A stretch of 64,000 nucleotides of DNA, from NCBI GenBank assembly GCA_963697285.1, contig CAVONI010000011.1, positions 1,550,001 through 1,614,000 on the forward strand, written 5' to 3'. This document shows positions 29,837-37,168 of this stretch, in pieces. The notes beneath the pieces were generated by a model. It worked only from the letters and a program-made list of their open reading frames with translations. It made no database searches and was not told the origin of the DNA. This DNA is from JAEUQQ01 sp963697285 (GTDB lineage Bacteria > Acidobacteriota > Vicinamibacteria > Vicinamibacterales > JAFNAJ01). The number at the start of each line of letters is the position of its first letter. Position 1 is the first letter of the stretch. Made by a program: the position numbers and the translations under genes.

Positions 29837-30007
29837 CATTGCCCGCTGCCTCGCCGGCACTCGCGCCTCGCCCGTCATGTTGGCAGACGAACCACAGCGG
29901 ACCAAGTCACCTCAAATATAGACTTTAGTCGCACATCTGATGCCTGGTCTCTCAACTATGTCGAGAGTTTTCAGGTATTCGCTGGGTCGTCTGCCTAGCC
30001 GACTTCT

Positions 30008-30021
30008 GGCAACTATGTTGC
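30008..30021 (+). promoter_or_regulatory. sigma-54-like promoter (GGCAACTATGTTGC)
   Basis: TGGCA at -24 and TTGCAA at -12, close to the sigma-54 consensus; preceded by CGACTTCT as at 26029. It lies 125 nt before the start. Confidence 0.65.
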
Positions 30022-30145
30022 AAACGGGCCGTCGCCAGGCAGTCGCCCACGACGGGCCGTGTCAGGCGTTCACCCTCAGGTCACTGGCTTGCTCGACGCC
30101 CGGAGGGCGCCTCGGGAGAGCCTTACCTCTCGGAGGCTCGAAACC

Positions 30146-30945
30146 ATGAAACACCGCGTTCTGCTCCCCGCGCTCCTGTTGCTGACCTCGGTCGGACTCG
30201 CTCACGGAGCCGCCCTCGATCGTCAGGACGAGCGACTCTGACACCGGACCCGAGGCCCGGGTCGCAGACTCCCCCGGTCTTCACGGGACAGTACGCCTGG
30301 GACTGGGATGGCCCGAAGCCGATCGGCTCCTACGCAAAGGGCGGGGCGCCAGGCTTCGGCGACAGTGCCTGGTTCTCGGATGTCGACGGCAGCGCCGCCT
30401 CGGCATTGCCCGGCTACAATGGCCGCCCCTACACCAGCTTCCGGATGTTCCCGGAGAACATCTTCGGGTCGGCAGTCACGGTGTCGCAGCTCCAGGACGT
30501 CAGCTACTGGTCCAACTGGGTCGGTGGGTCGGTCGACTGGACCATGCGCATCTACACCAAGCCGTCCACGGGCCCGAGCTGGTTCGGACAGCGCGCCAAC
30601 ATCAACAGCGGCAACATGATGGACGGCAACTGGCACCAGTGGAGCGCCAGCACGCTGGGCGTCTCGTGGCTCAACAACCGGAACGGTGCAGTTCAGACGA
30701 ACGCCTACAACATCAGCTTCAACGACTTCCTGGCGTTGGCTGGCAATGAGCAGATCATGTTCATCGACATCGGCGCGAGCTACGCGACGAGCAGCCCTCC
30801 GTCAGACACCTACCTCGACGGCGTGACCATCACGCTGGCAGACGGTCGGTCGCAGCAGGTGAATCTCGTCCCCGAGCCGGCCACGCTCAGCCTGCTCGGA
30901 CTCGGCCTGGTGGCGCTCGCGCGCCGCGCCCGCAAGACGCTGTAA
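30146..30945 (+). CDS. PEP-CTERM sorting domain protein 7, frame broken just after signal peptide
   Basis: ATG at 30146 after TCGGAGGCTCG. The signal peptide (HRVLLPALLLLTSVGLAHGA) is followed by an early stop at 30239, but the rest of the gene is intact in another frame: SQTPPVFTGQYAWDWDGPKP, DVSYWSNWVGGSVDWTMRIY, NWHQWSASTLGVSW, YLDGVTITLADGRS, and the tail VPEPATLSLLGLGLVALARR. Removing one base near 30212 (after CTC) and one near 30257 (in CCCGGGTCG) gives a continuous 265-residue protein paralogous to PEP-CTERM 6; a single deletion is the alternative. Promoter and terminator are conserved, arguing for a functional gene and a sequence error. Confidence 0.8.
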
Positions 30946-30971
30946 GCGCTGGCTGATTCGCGTGAAACACG

Positions 30972-31007
30972 AAAGGGCCGCCGGAGATAGTCCGGCGGCC
31001 CTCTTCG
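30972..31007 (+). terminator. terminator hairpin of PEP-CTERM gene 7
   Basis: AAAGGGCCGCCGGA / TCCGGCGGCCCTCTT stem, loop GATAG. Confidence 0.8.
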
Positions 31008-31018
31008 TTCGCCGCTGC

Positions 31019-31067
31019 GGGGTCAGGTCTCGCATTTTGCTGCAATGAAAGACGTGACCCCTGACCC
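31019..31067. repeat. REP-like hairpin A (GGGGTCAGGTCTC ... GACGTGACCCCTGACCC)
   Basis: 49-nt imperfect palindrome. Its right half, GCTGCAATGAAAGAC, is nearly identical to that of hairpin B at 34754, and the GGGGTC/GACCCC arms match those at 16229, 16475 and 32431. Confidence 0.7.
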
Positions 31068-31266
31068 AGTCCTCCGCGGCGTTGGCGGCTCGTGCCGACC
31101 CGTGGCGACCACTTCAGGAACCGGCCAATTCAAGACTGACGTGAGGCAGCATGGATGGGAGTGAAGTCCTGCCGGTTCGCACCTTTTGTCGCGTTGTCAG
31201 CTTCAAATTCCCGTCCGGTTCGTTAAGAGGCATCGCGAATCAACGCCACTGTGACGTTCGATATCT

Positions 31267-31280
31267 GGCTCAATACTTGC
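31267..31280 (+). promoter_or_regulatory. sigma-54-like promoter (GGCTCAATACTTGC)
   Basis: TGGCT at -24 and CTTGC at -12, preceded by CGATATCT; 87 nt before the start of PEP-CTERM gene 8. Confidence 0.65.
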
Positions 31281-31366
31281 GACTGTGTCTCACCTTAGTT
31301 GCGCGTGCCAGTCCTCATCACTGACGTGTAATGACGGTGCTGGCGCCACGTGGAGGGAGATCAGGC

Positions 31367-32212
31367 ATGTCGATGCAGAGAGTCTCAGGCGTTGTGGCGG
31401 CTATCGCGATGTGGGTGGTGACGTCGGGAACCGCAGCGGCAGCGCCGCTGTACGTGAACGGCTTTGAAACCAATATCAGTGACTGGGATGCGTTTGGTGG
31501 CTCCTTCAACGCCACGCGTGTCGCGAGCGGGACGAATGGCGTCAGCTCGGCATCGGGCAGCTTTCATGCCGAGAGCAGTGCCAGTGGTTCGGCCTCGCGC
31601 TGGGGAGGGTACAACTTCGGCGCCGGCAATGCCGTGCCGACGGCGTTCCAGGAGTACTGGACGGAAATCGACCTCTTCCTCAACGTCGGCGGGGGATGGG
31701 CCAATGACACGCGCTTCGACTTCAGCTCGGCCATCAACAACAACCTCGGAACGCACCGCAGGGACTTCATTTTCAATGCTGGCTTCTACAACGACGCCGA
31801 CGGGAGCCCCGGCTCCGGGACAAATCGCTTCGTGATCAGTGCCAGCAACAACAGCCAACCCGGCAGCGCCTACGCCAAGAATCCGGGGATGGGACCGATC
31901 GCGATCTCCAGCACGGGCTGGTACACCTTCCAGCACCACTTCTATGACAATGCGGGCGTCCTGGCCGTTGACATGAACATCTACGACGCCTCCAACGCGC
32001 TCATCAATTCATGGACGCTGAGCAATCCCGCAGACACTCTCGCGAACATCGGTGGCAACCGGTATGGCTGGTTCAGCTACAACCGGTTCAGCACGCTGGC
32101 GTTCGACAACGCGGAACTCCGCACGGCCGACGCCGTTCCGGAACCGACCACCCTGGCGCTCGTTGGCGTGGGACTGATCGGGCTGTTCAGGGGGCGCCGA
32201 AAGGCCTCCTGA
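31367..32212 (+). CDS. PEP-CTERM sorting domain protein 8
   Basis: 281 residues from the ATG at 31367 (GGAGGGAGATCAGGC). Signal peptide QRVSGVVAAIAMWVVTSGTA. The mature region starts PLYVNGFETNISDWDAFGG and contains YWTEIDLFLNVGGGW and GWYTFQHHFYDNAGVLAVDM, a concanavalin/laminin-G-like pattern of long beta strands as in secreted carbohydrate-binding proteins. The tail is VPEPTTLALVGVGLIGLF then RGRRKAS. The tail and terminator stem (GGGCCTGG) differ from the rest, so this may be the oldest or an independently acquired member. Confidence 0.88.
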   Translation: MSMQRVSGVVAAIAMWVVTSGTAAAAPLYVNGFETNISDWDAFGGSFNATRVASGTNGVSSASGSFHAESSASGSASRWGGYNFGAGNAVPTAFQEYWTEIDLFLNVGGGWANDTRFDFSSAINNNLGTHRRDFIFNAGFYNDADGSPGSGTNRFVISASNNSQPGSAYAKNPGMGPIAISSTGWYTFQHHFYDNAGVLAVDMNIYDASNALINSWTLSNPADTLANIGGNRYGWFSYNRFSTLAFDNAELRTADAVPEPTTLALVGVGLIGLFRGRRKAS

Positions 32213-32237
32213 GACAGTCGTTCGCAAGGCGAGACGC

Positions 32238-32270
32238 GAGGGCCTGGTGGTAACGCCAGGCCCTTTTGCG
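32238..32270 (+). terminator. terminator hairpin of PEP-CTERM gene 8
   Basis: AGGGCCTGG / CCAGGCCCTTTT stem-loop with T-run. Confidence 0.8.
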
Positions 32271-32305
32271 TTGGACTCCTCCGGGGTCAGTAATACGAAT
32301 TCCCC

Positions 32306-32371
32306 TGGCTGCTCCTGTTTGGCACTGGTCTCGTGGGCCTGGCTCTCAGGCGTCGGCATTACTCGATTGAC
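32306..32371 (+). pseudogene. remnant of a PEP-CTERM sorting tail
   Basis: 22 codons read WLLLFGTGLVGLALRRRH, the exact form of a PEP-CTERM membrane anchor plus arginine cluster, but with an in-frame TAA just upstream (32291) and no gene body. It lies between a GGGGTCAG sequence at 32283 and hairpin C at 32431, so it looks like the leftover of a ninth array member cut off by a repeat-linked rearrangement. Confidence 0.5.
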
Positions 32372-32430
32372 ACGGCCAGGGCCACCTCTTCATCGCATTC
32401 TGCACGCTCTGGCACCGTCGCGAGGAACGA

Positions 32431-32475
32431 GGGGGTCAGAGCACGAAACACGCGATGAAGAAAGATGTGACCCCC
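32431..32475. repeat. REP-like hairpin C (GGGGGTCA ... TGACCCCC)
   Basis: Perfect 8-bp arms, inner sequence GATGAAGAAAGATG similar to hairpins A and B. It contains the stop codon and last 12 codons of the phosphotransferase gene. Confidence 0.7.
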
Positions 32476-33497
32476 ACCAGCTGTTGCGCGATCGCCGACA
32501 GCTGCTTCGCCGTGTCCTTGAAGCGCAGCGCCTGCGCCGAACTCGCGTTGCCCTGCAGGCCGCGCGCGTACACGCCCTGCGCGATGCTCGCCAGGCGGAA
32601 CAGTGAGAACGCCACCAGGAACGGCCAGTGCGGACGCGGATCCCGTCCGGTCAACGCGGCATAGCGCGACACCTGCTCCTCGAGCGGCGGAATCCCTTCA
32701 TCGTCCAGCGCCAGAGCGCCCTCGCGCGCGCGCCCGTCCCAGGTGATGTAGTAGGCGAGGCACGCGTAGGCGATGTCGGCCAGGGGATGCCCCAGGGTCG
32801 ACAACTCCCAGTCGATGACGGCGACGATGCGTGGTTCGGTGGGATGGACGATGAGGTTGTCGAGGCGATAGTCGCCGTGGACGATGCAGGCGGCCTCGTC
32901 CGGCGGCGCATGCTCCGGGAGCCACGACGCCAGCCACGTCATGCCCGGCACGTCCTCGGTCTGCGCCGCGACGTACTGCTGCGTCCACCGCGCGATCTGG
33001 CGCGCGAAGTAGTTGCCGGGCCGTCCGTAATCGCCGAGGCCCGCGGCCTCCACATCCACGCGGTGGATGGCCGCCAGCACCTCGATCGCGTGCACGTGCA
33101 GGGCGCGCCGTTCGTCCGGCGTGAATCCGGGCAGCTTGGGATCCCACAGCACGCGCCCGTCCACGCGATCCATCACGAAGAACGGCGTCCCGATCACCGA
33201 TGCGTCCTCGCACAGCACCCGGCACCGCGGCACGGGCACGCCGTGGGCTTCGAGCGTCGACATCACCCGGTGCTCGCGCTCGACCTGGTGCGCCGACGGC
33301 AACAGCGACCCCGACGGCTTCTTGCGCAGGACGTACTCGCGCTCCGGCGTGCTGAGCAGATACGTCGGGTTCGACTGCCCGCCCGTGAACTGCGCGACGG
33401 TCATCGGCGGCTGGAAGCCGTCGATGTGCGCGGCCAGGTAGTGCGCCAGCGCCGCCTCGTCGAACGCGTGCTGCGGCGGAACCGGGCGCGTGCTCAT
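32436..33497 (-). CDS. APH/ChoK-type phosphotransferase family protein (ACAD10-like)
   Basis: 353 residues from the ATG at 33497. Kinase-like fold: FTGGQSNPTYLLST and EYVLRKKPSGSLL (nucleotide loop and Lys), catalytic loop CIVHGDYRLDNLIVHPTEP, and metal-binding VIDWELSTLGHPLADIAYA. Fused or paired with acyl-CoA dehydrogenases, such proteins (ACAD10/11 N-domain) phosphorylate 4-hydroxy-acyl-CoAs for catabolism. Here it overlaps the acyl-CoA dehydrogenase gene by ATGA, so the pair very likely does this together. The last 12 residues (GVTSFFIACFVL) are encoded by REP-like hairpin C and are probably not original. Confidence 0.93.
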   Translation of the reverse strand: MSTRPVPPQHAFDEAALAHYLAAHIDGFQPPMTVAQFTGGQSNPTYLLSTPEREYVLRKKPSGSLLPSAHQVEREHRVMSTLEAHGVPVPRCRVLCEDASVIGTPFFVMDRVDGRVLWDPKLPGFTPDERRALHVHAIEVLAAIHRVDVEAAGLGDYGRPGNYFARQIARWTQQYVAAQTEDVPGMTWLASWLPEHAPPDEAACIVHGDYRLDNLIVHPTEPRIVAVIDWELSTLGHPLADIAYACLAYYITWDGRAREGALALDDEGIPPLEEQVSRYAALTGRDPRPHWPFLVAFSLFRLASIAQGVYARGLQGNASSAQALRFKDTAKQLSAIAQQLVGVTSFFIACFVL

Positions 33498-34693
33498 GCG
33501 AAGCGCCGCAACTCGTGCTTGGCCAGCGACGCCTTGTGCACCTCGTCGGGCCCGTCGGCAAGCCGCAGGGTCCGCACCTGCGCCCACGCGGCGGGGAGGA
33601 AGGTGTCCTGGCACACGCCCGCGCCGCCGAAGGCCTGGATCGCGCGGTCGATCACGTCGAGGGCCATCCGCGGCGCGACGACCTTGATCATGGCGATCTC
33701 GGCCTTCGCGGCCTTGTTGCCGACCGTGTCCATCATGTGGGCCGCCTTCATCGTCAGCAACCGCGCCTGCTCGATGGCGATGCGCGACTCGGCGATGTCG
33801 TTGCGGATGGTGCCCTGTGCCGCCAGCGGCTTCCCGAACGCCACCCGCGCCGACACGCGCCGGCACATGAGTTCGAGCGCACGCTCGGCAAGGCCGATCG
33901 TGCGCATGCAGTGATGGATGCGTCCCGGCCCGAGGCGGCCCTGCGCAATCTCGAATCCGCGCCCCTCGCCCAGGATCAGCTGATCCTTCGGGACGCGCAC
34001 GTTGTCGAACACCACCTCCGCGTGGCCATGCGGCGCATCGTCGTATCCGTAGACCCACAGCATGCGTTCGACGGTGACGCCGTGCGCCGCCATGGGCACG
34101 AGGATCATCGACTGCTGCTGGTGGCGCGGGGCGTCGGGATTGGTCTTCCCCATGAAGATCGCGACGGCGCACCGCGGATCACCCGCACCCGACGTCCACC
34201 ACTTCCGGCCGTTGACGATGTAGTGGTCGCCGTCGGCGGTGATCGACGCCTCGATGTTCGTCGCGTCGGATGAGGCGACGCCCGGCTCGGTCATCGCGAA
34301 GCACGAGCGGATCTTGCCCGCGAGCAGCGGTTGCAGCCACGTGCGCTGCTGCTCGGCCGACCCGTAGCGGGCCAGCACCTCGATGTTGCCCGTGTCGGGC
34401 GCGCTGCAGTTGAACACCTCCGACGCCCAGAGCACGCGGCCCATGATTTCGCAGAGCGGTGCGTATTCGGCGTTGGTGAGGCCGGCGCCATCCGTCGACT
34501 CGGGCAGGAACAGGTTCCAGAGTCCTTCGGCCCTGGCCTTCGGCTTGAGTTCCTCGATCAGCGGGATGACCTGCCACCCGACCGCGCGGCGCTCGGCCTC
34601 GTAGCGGCCCTCGTTCGGATAGATATGCGCGTCCATGAACGCGAGCAGGCGCTCGCGCAGGGCCTGCGCCTTCGATGATGGCTGACCGGTCAT
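33494..34693 (-). CDS. acyl-CoA dehydrogenase (ACAD11-like)
   Basis: 399 residues from the ATG at 34693 (MTGQPSSKA). Acyl-CoA dehydrogenase features: FAMTEPGVASSDATNIEA and GRKWWTSGAGDPRCAVAIFM (FAD/substrate binding), RTIGLAERALELMCRR, and GGAGVCQDTFLPAAWAQVRT. In ACAD11-type enzymes the dehydrogenase removes phosphate from 4-phosphoacyl-CoA formed by the partner kinase. Longer upstream reading is rejected because it runs into hairpin B. It is the first gene of the two-gene unit with the phosphotransferase. Confidence 0.94.
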   Translation of the reverse strand: MTGQPSSKAQALRERLLAFMDAHIYPNEGRYEAERRAVGWQVIPLIEELKPKARAEGLWNLFLPESTDGAGLTNAEYAPLCEIMGRVLWASEVFNCSAPDTGNIEVLARYGSAEQQRTWLQPLLAGKIRSCFAMTEPGVASSDATNIEASITADGDHYIVNGRKWWTSGAGDPRCAVAIFMGKTNPDAPRHQQQSMILVPMAAHGVTVERMLWVYGYDDAPHGHAEVVFDNVRVPKDQLILGEGRGFEIAQGRLGPGRIHHCMRTIGLAERALELMCRRVSARVAFGKPLAAQGTIRNDIAESRIAIEQARLLTMKAAHMMDTVGNKAAKAEIAMIKVVAPRMALDVIDRAIQAFGGAGVCQDTFLPAAWAQVRTLRLADGPDEVHKASLAKHELRRFA

Positions 34694-34753
34694 GAGTGTC
34701 GCTCCGCAGACTGGGCGCCGGCCGTCCCCCGCCGCGCCCCGCGCATGATACCG

Positions 34754-34807
34754 AAGGGGTCGTGTCTTGAATCTTGAAAAACGCTGCAATGAAAGACACG
34801 ACCCCTT
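34754..34807. repeat. REP-like hairpin B, 15-bp perfect stem
   Basis: AAGGGGTCGTGTCTT (34754-34768) pairs exactly with AAGACACGACCCCTT (34793-34807), then TTT. The inner sequence GCTGCAATGAAAGAC is shared with hairpin A at 31041. It lies in the divergent region between the acyl-CoA dehydrogenase and hydrogenase genes. Confidence 0.8.
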
Positions 34808-34940
34808 TTTGCCGGGTGGCCGGCAGGGGTTGCGGTAAGTCGTCGGGGCGGGACTGACTTTCAGCCGGCGCGCGCTCACTCGAGGCGGGCGAATTCACAA
34901 ATTCAGGCGCAATCGGCGAGATGCGCTCGCTGGACGTCCC

Positions 34941-34953
34941 GACCAAATTGGTC
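34941..34953. promoter_or_regulatory. palindrome GACCAAATTGGTC upstream of hydrogenase operon
   Basis: 13-nt perfect palindrome 134 nt before the hydrogenase small-subunit start. It has the size and symmetry of an operator (Rrf2- or other HTH-type); the regulator is unknown. Confidence 0.35.
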
Positions 34954-35086
34954 TGGATGCGCGTTTGCTTACGGCCGTGCTGTTCTCCGTCCGTTCGCGT
35001 GATTCCGTTGTCGGCAGGTCCTGGGAAGTTGGTCGGGTCTGGTGCGGCAATGCGTACCAGGCCACCTCGATCGAGAGCGAGGCCCT

Positions 35087-36235
35087 ATGTCCGTGTTGCC
35101 CAGCCTTTCGTCCGCGACGACGCCAGAGCCCCTGGCCCCGCCGCATCCCGAGTTCGGCGCCGGCGTCAACCGCCGCGACTTCGTACGAGTGTGCCTCACG
35201 GCGGCCGCGGCGATCGGCCTGTCGGGCACGGCGGCGGCGGCAATCGCCGAAGCCGTGGCGCGCGGCGTCAAGCCCTCGGTGATCTGGCTGCACTTCCAGG
35301 AGTGCACGGGCTGCACCGAATCGCTGCTGCGCACCTCGCATCCCGACGTGGCGTCGCTGATCTTCGACCTCATCTCGCTCGACTACCACGAGACGTTGTT
35401 CGCCGCCGCAGGACACCAGGCCGAAGCGGCGCTCAAGAAGGCGATGGCCGACAACAAAGGCAAGTACGTCTGCATCATCGAAGGCGCCATCCCGACGAAA
35501 GACGATGGCGTCTACTGCATGGTGGGCGGACGCACGGCGCTCGACATCGTCAACGAGGTCGCCGCGGATGCGGGCGCCATCATCGCGATCGGATCGTGTG
35601 CGTCGTGGGGCGGTGTGCCGTCTGCGGATCCCAATCCGACGGGCGCCACCGGCGCGCCGATGGTGCTCAAGGGCAAGACGGTCGTCACGATCCCCGGCTG
35701 CCCGGCCAATCCCTACAACCTGCTCGGCACGGTCCTGCAGTTCGCGACGTTGAAGACGCTGCCCGCCCTCGACGAACTCGGGCGCCCGAAGTGGGCCTAC
35801 GGCCGCACGATTCACGAGCACTGCCCACGCCGGGCGCACTTCGACGCCGGACGGTTCGCGCAGCAGTTCGGCGACGAGAACCACCGCCAGGGCTACTGCC
35901 TCTACAAGCTGGGGTGCAAGGGCCCAGCGACCCACGCGAACTGCTCGACGAATCACTTCGGCGAGGTCGCCGACTGCTGGCCAATCGGCCTGGGTCACCC
36001 GTGCTTCGGCTGCACCGAGCAGAAACTCGCCTTCCGCGTCGCGATGCACGACACGGTCGACATCGAGCGGCCGACGCCGCCCGACACGTATCCGGGCGTG
36101 GGCACGCCACAGGGCAGGGTCGGCGCGGTCGCGACGGGGGTCGTCGGCGCCGTCGTGGGTGCCGCGCTCACGGCAGGCTACATGGCGTCGAAGAAGGTGC
36201 CGAACGACGACGTGCCGACGCCGAAGGGCAAGTAG
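35087..36235 (+). CDS. hybO: [NiFe]-hydrogenase small subunit (HybO-type)
   Basis: 382 residues. Long Tat signal with RRDFVR (Arg29-Arg30) followed by a hydrophobic run, so the folded enzyme is exported. Iron-sulfur ligands: ECTGCTES (73-76) and GSCASWGGVPSADPNP, TIPGCPANP for the proximal cluster; HEHCPRRAHFDAGRF, LYKLGCKGPATHANCS and GHPCFGCTEQ for the medial and distal clusters. A C-terminal helix (VGAVATGVVGAVVGAALTAG) anchors it in the membrane, facing the periplasm. The start at 35087 was chosen for the Tat signal layout. First gene of hybOABC. Confidence 0.96.
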   Translation: MSVLPSLSSATTPEPLAPPHPEFGAGVNRRDFVRVCLTAAAAIGLSGTAAAAIAEAVARGVKPSVIWLHFQECTGCTESLLRTSHPDVASLIFDLISLDYHETLFAAAGHQAEAALKKAMADNKGKYVCIIEGAIPTKDDGVYCMVGGRTALDIVNEVAADAGAIIAIGSCASWGGVPSADPNPTGATGAPMVLKGKTVVTIPGCPANPYNLLGTVLQFATLKTLPALDELGRPKWAYGRTIHEHCPRRAHFDAGRFAQQFGDENHRQGYCLYKLGCKGPATHANCSTNHFGEVADCWPIGLGHPCFGCTEQKLAFRVAMHDTVDIERPTPPDTYPGVGTPQGRVGAVATGVVGAVVGAALTAGYMASKKVPNDDVPTPKGK

Positions 36236-36244
36236 GAGGACGCG

Positions 36245-37168
36245 ATGAAGCTCAGTCGACGTTCTGCCCTGAAGCTCATGTCGGCCGGCACGGCCATGGC
36301 CGCGGGCGGTACCACGGTGATGGCCCGCGAGCCCAAGGTCGTGTCGCCTGACGCGATGGGCATGCTCTACGACACGACGCGGTGCATCGGCTGCAAGGCC
36401 TGCGTCACCGCGTGCTCCCAGGCCAACAACCTCGAGCCGACACGCGATGCCGACGGCCTGCACATGGCGCCGGTCGATCTCGACGGCCGCACGAAGAACA
36501 TCATCAAGCTGTACACCGACGGGACGCGCACGTCGTACTTCAAGTACCAGTGCATGCACTGCGTCGACCCCGCGTGTGTCGGCGCGTGCATGCTCGGCTC
36601 GCTCAAGAAGGACGCCGTCACGGGCATCGTGAGCTACTCGCCCGAGTACTGCGTGGGATGCCGCTACTGCCAGCTCGCCTGCCCGTTCAACGTCGCCAAG
36701 TTCGAGTTCGACAGTGCGGTGCCCAAGATCGTCAAGTGCGAGTACTGCCGCCATCGGGTCGCCGAGGGCGCCACGCTGACGCAGAACGACGGCCTCAGCC
36801 ACTACCCCGCAGGCATGGGCCCGGCGTGCGCTGAGGTCTGCCCGCGCGGCGCGGTGATCTACGGCAAGCGCACCGAGTTGCTCGCCGAAGCGAAGCGCCG
36901 GATCGCCGAGCAACCCGGCCTCTACGTCGAAGACCGTGCGTACGGCGAGCAGGACGGAGGCGGCACGCAGGTCGTCTACCTGTCGCACGTGCCCTTCCGC
37001 CGCCTCGGCCTCCCGCGCCTCTCTGAGGAGGGCGTGCCGAAGACGGCCTACCAGATCCAGGAAGGGCTCTATCGGGGGTTCGCCGCCCCGGTGGTGCTGT
37101 ACGGAGCGCTGGCGGTGGCAATCGCGCGCAACCGCAAGGCCGGGTCGCGAGACGAGGAGCACTCATGA
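36245..37168 (+). CDS. hybA: HybA-type 4Fe-4S ferredoxin subunit of hydrogenase
   Basis: 307 residues. Tat signal SRRSALKLMSAGTAMA, then four ferredoxin cysteine motifs: RCIGCKACVTACSQANN, CMHCVDPACVGACMLG, CVGCRYCQLACPFN and CEYCRHR...CAEVCPRGA. A C-terminal helix (APVVLYGALAVAIA) anchors it. HybA carries electrons between the small subunit and HybB. AGGAGGACGCG precedes the ATG, 9 nt after hybO, and the end overlaps hybB by ATGA. Confidence 0.95.
   Translation: MKLSRRSALKLMSAGTAMAAGGTTVMAREPKVVSPDAMGMLYDTTRCIGCKACVTACSQANNLEPTRDADGLHMAPVDLDGRTKNIIKLYTDGTRTSYFKYQCMHCVDPACVGACMLGSLKKDAVTGIVSYSPEYCVGCRYCQLACPFNVAKFEFDSAVPKIVKCEYCRHRVAEGATLTQNDGLSHYPAGMGPACAEVCPRGAVIYGKRTELLAEAKRRIAEQPGLYVEDRAYGEQDGGGTQVVYLSHVPFRRLGLPRLSEEGVPKTAYQIQEGLYRGFAAPVVLYGALAVAIARNRKAGSRDEEHS

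Noticed and set aside
31019..31067. Hairpin A as the terminator of PEP-CTERM gene 7
   Set aside because: That gene already has the conserved GGGCCGCC hairpin at 30972; hairpin A matches the REP-like family instead.
34895..37162. 755-codon minus-strand open frame
   Set aside because: Antisense to the hydrogenase small subunit and HybA, which carry unmistakable cysteine motifs.
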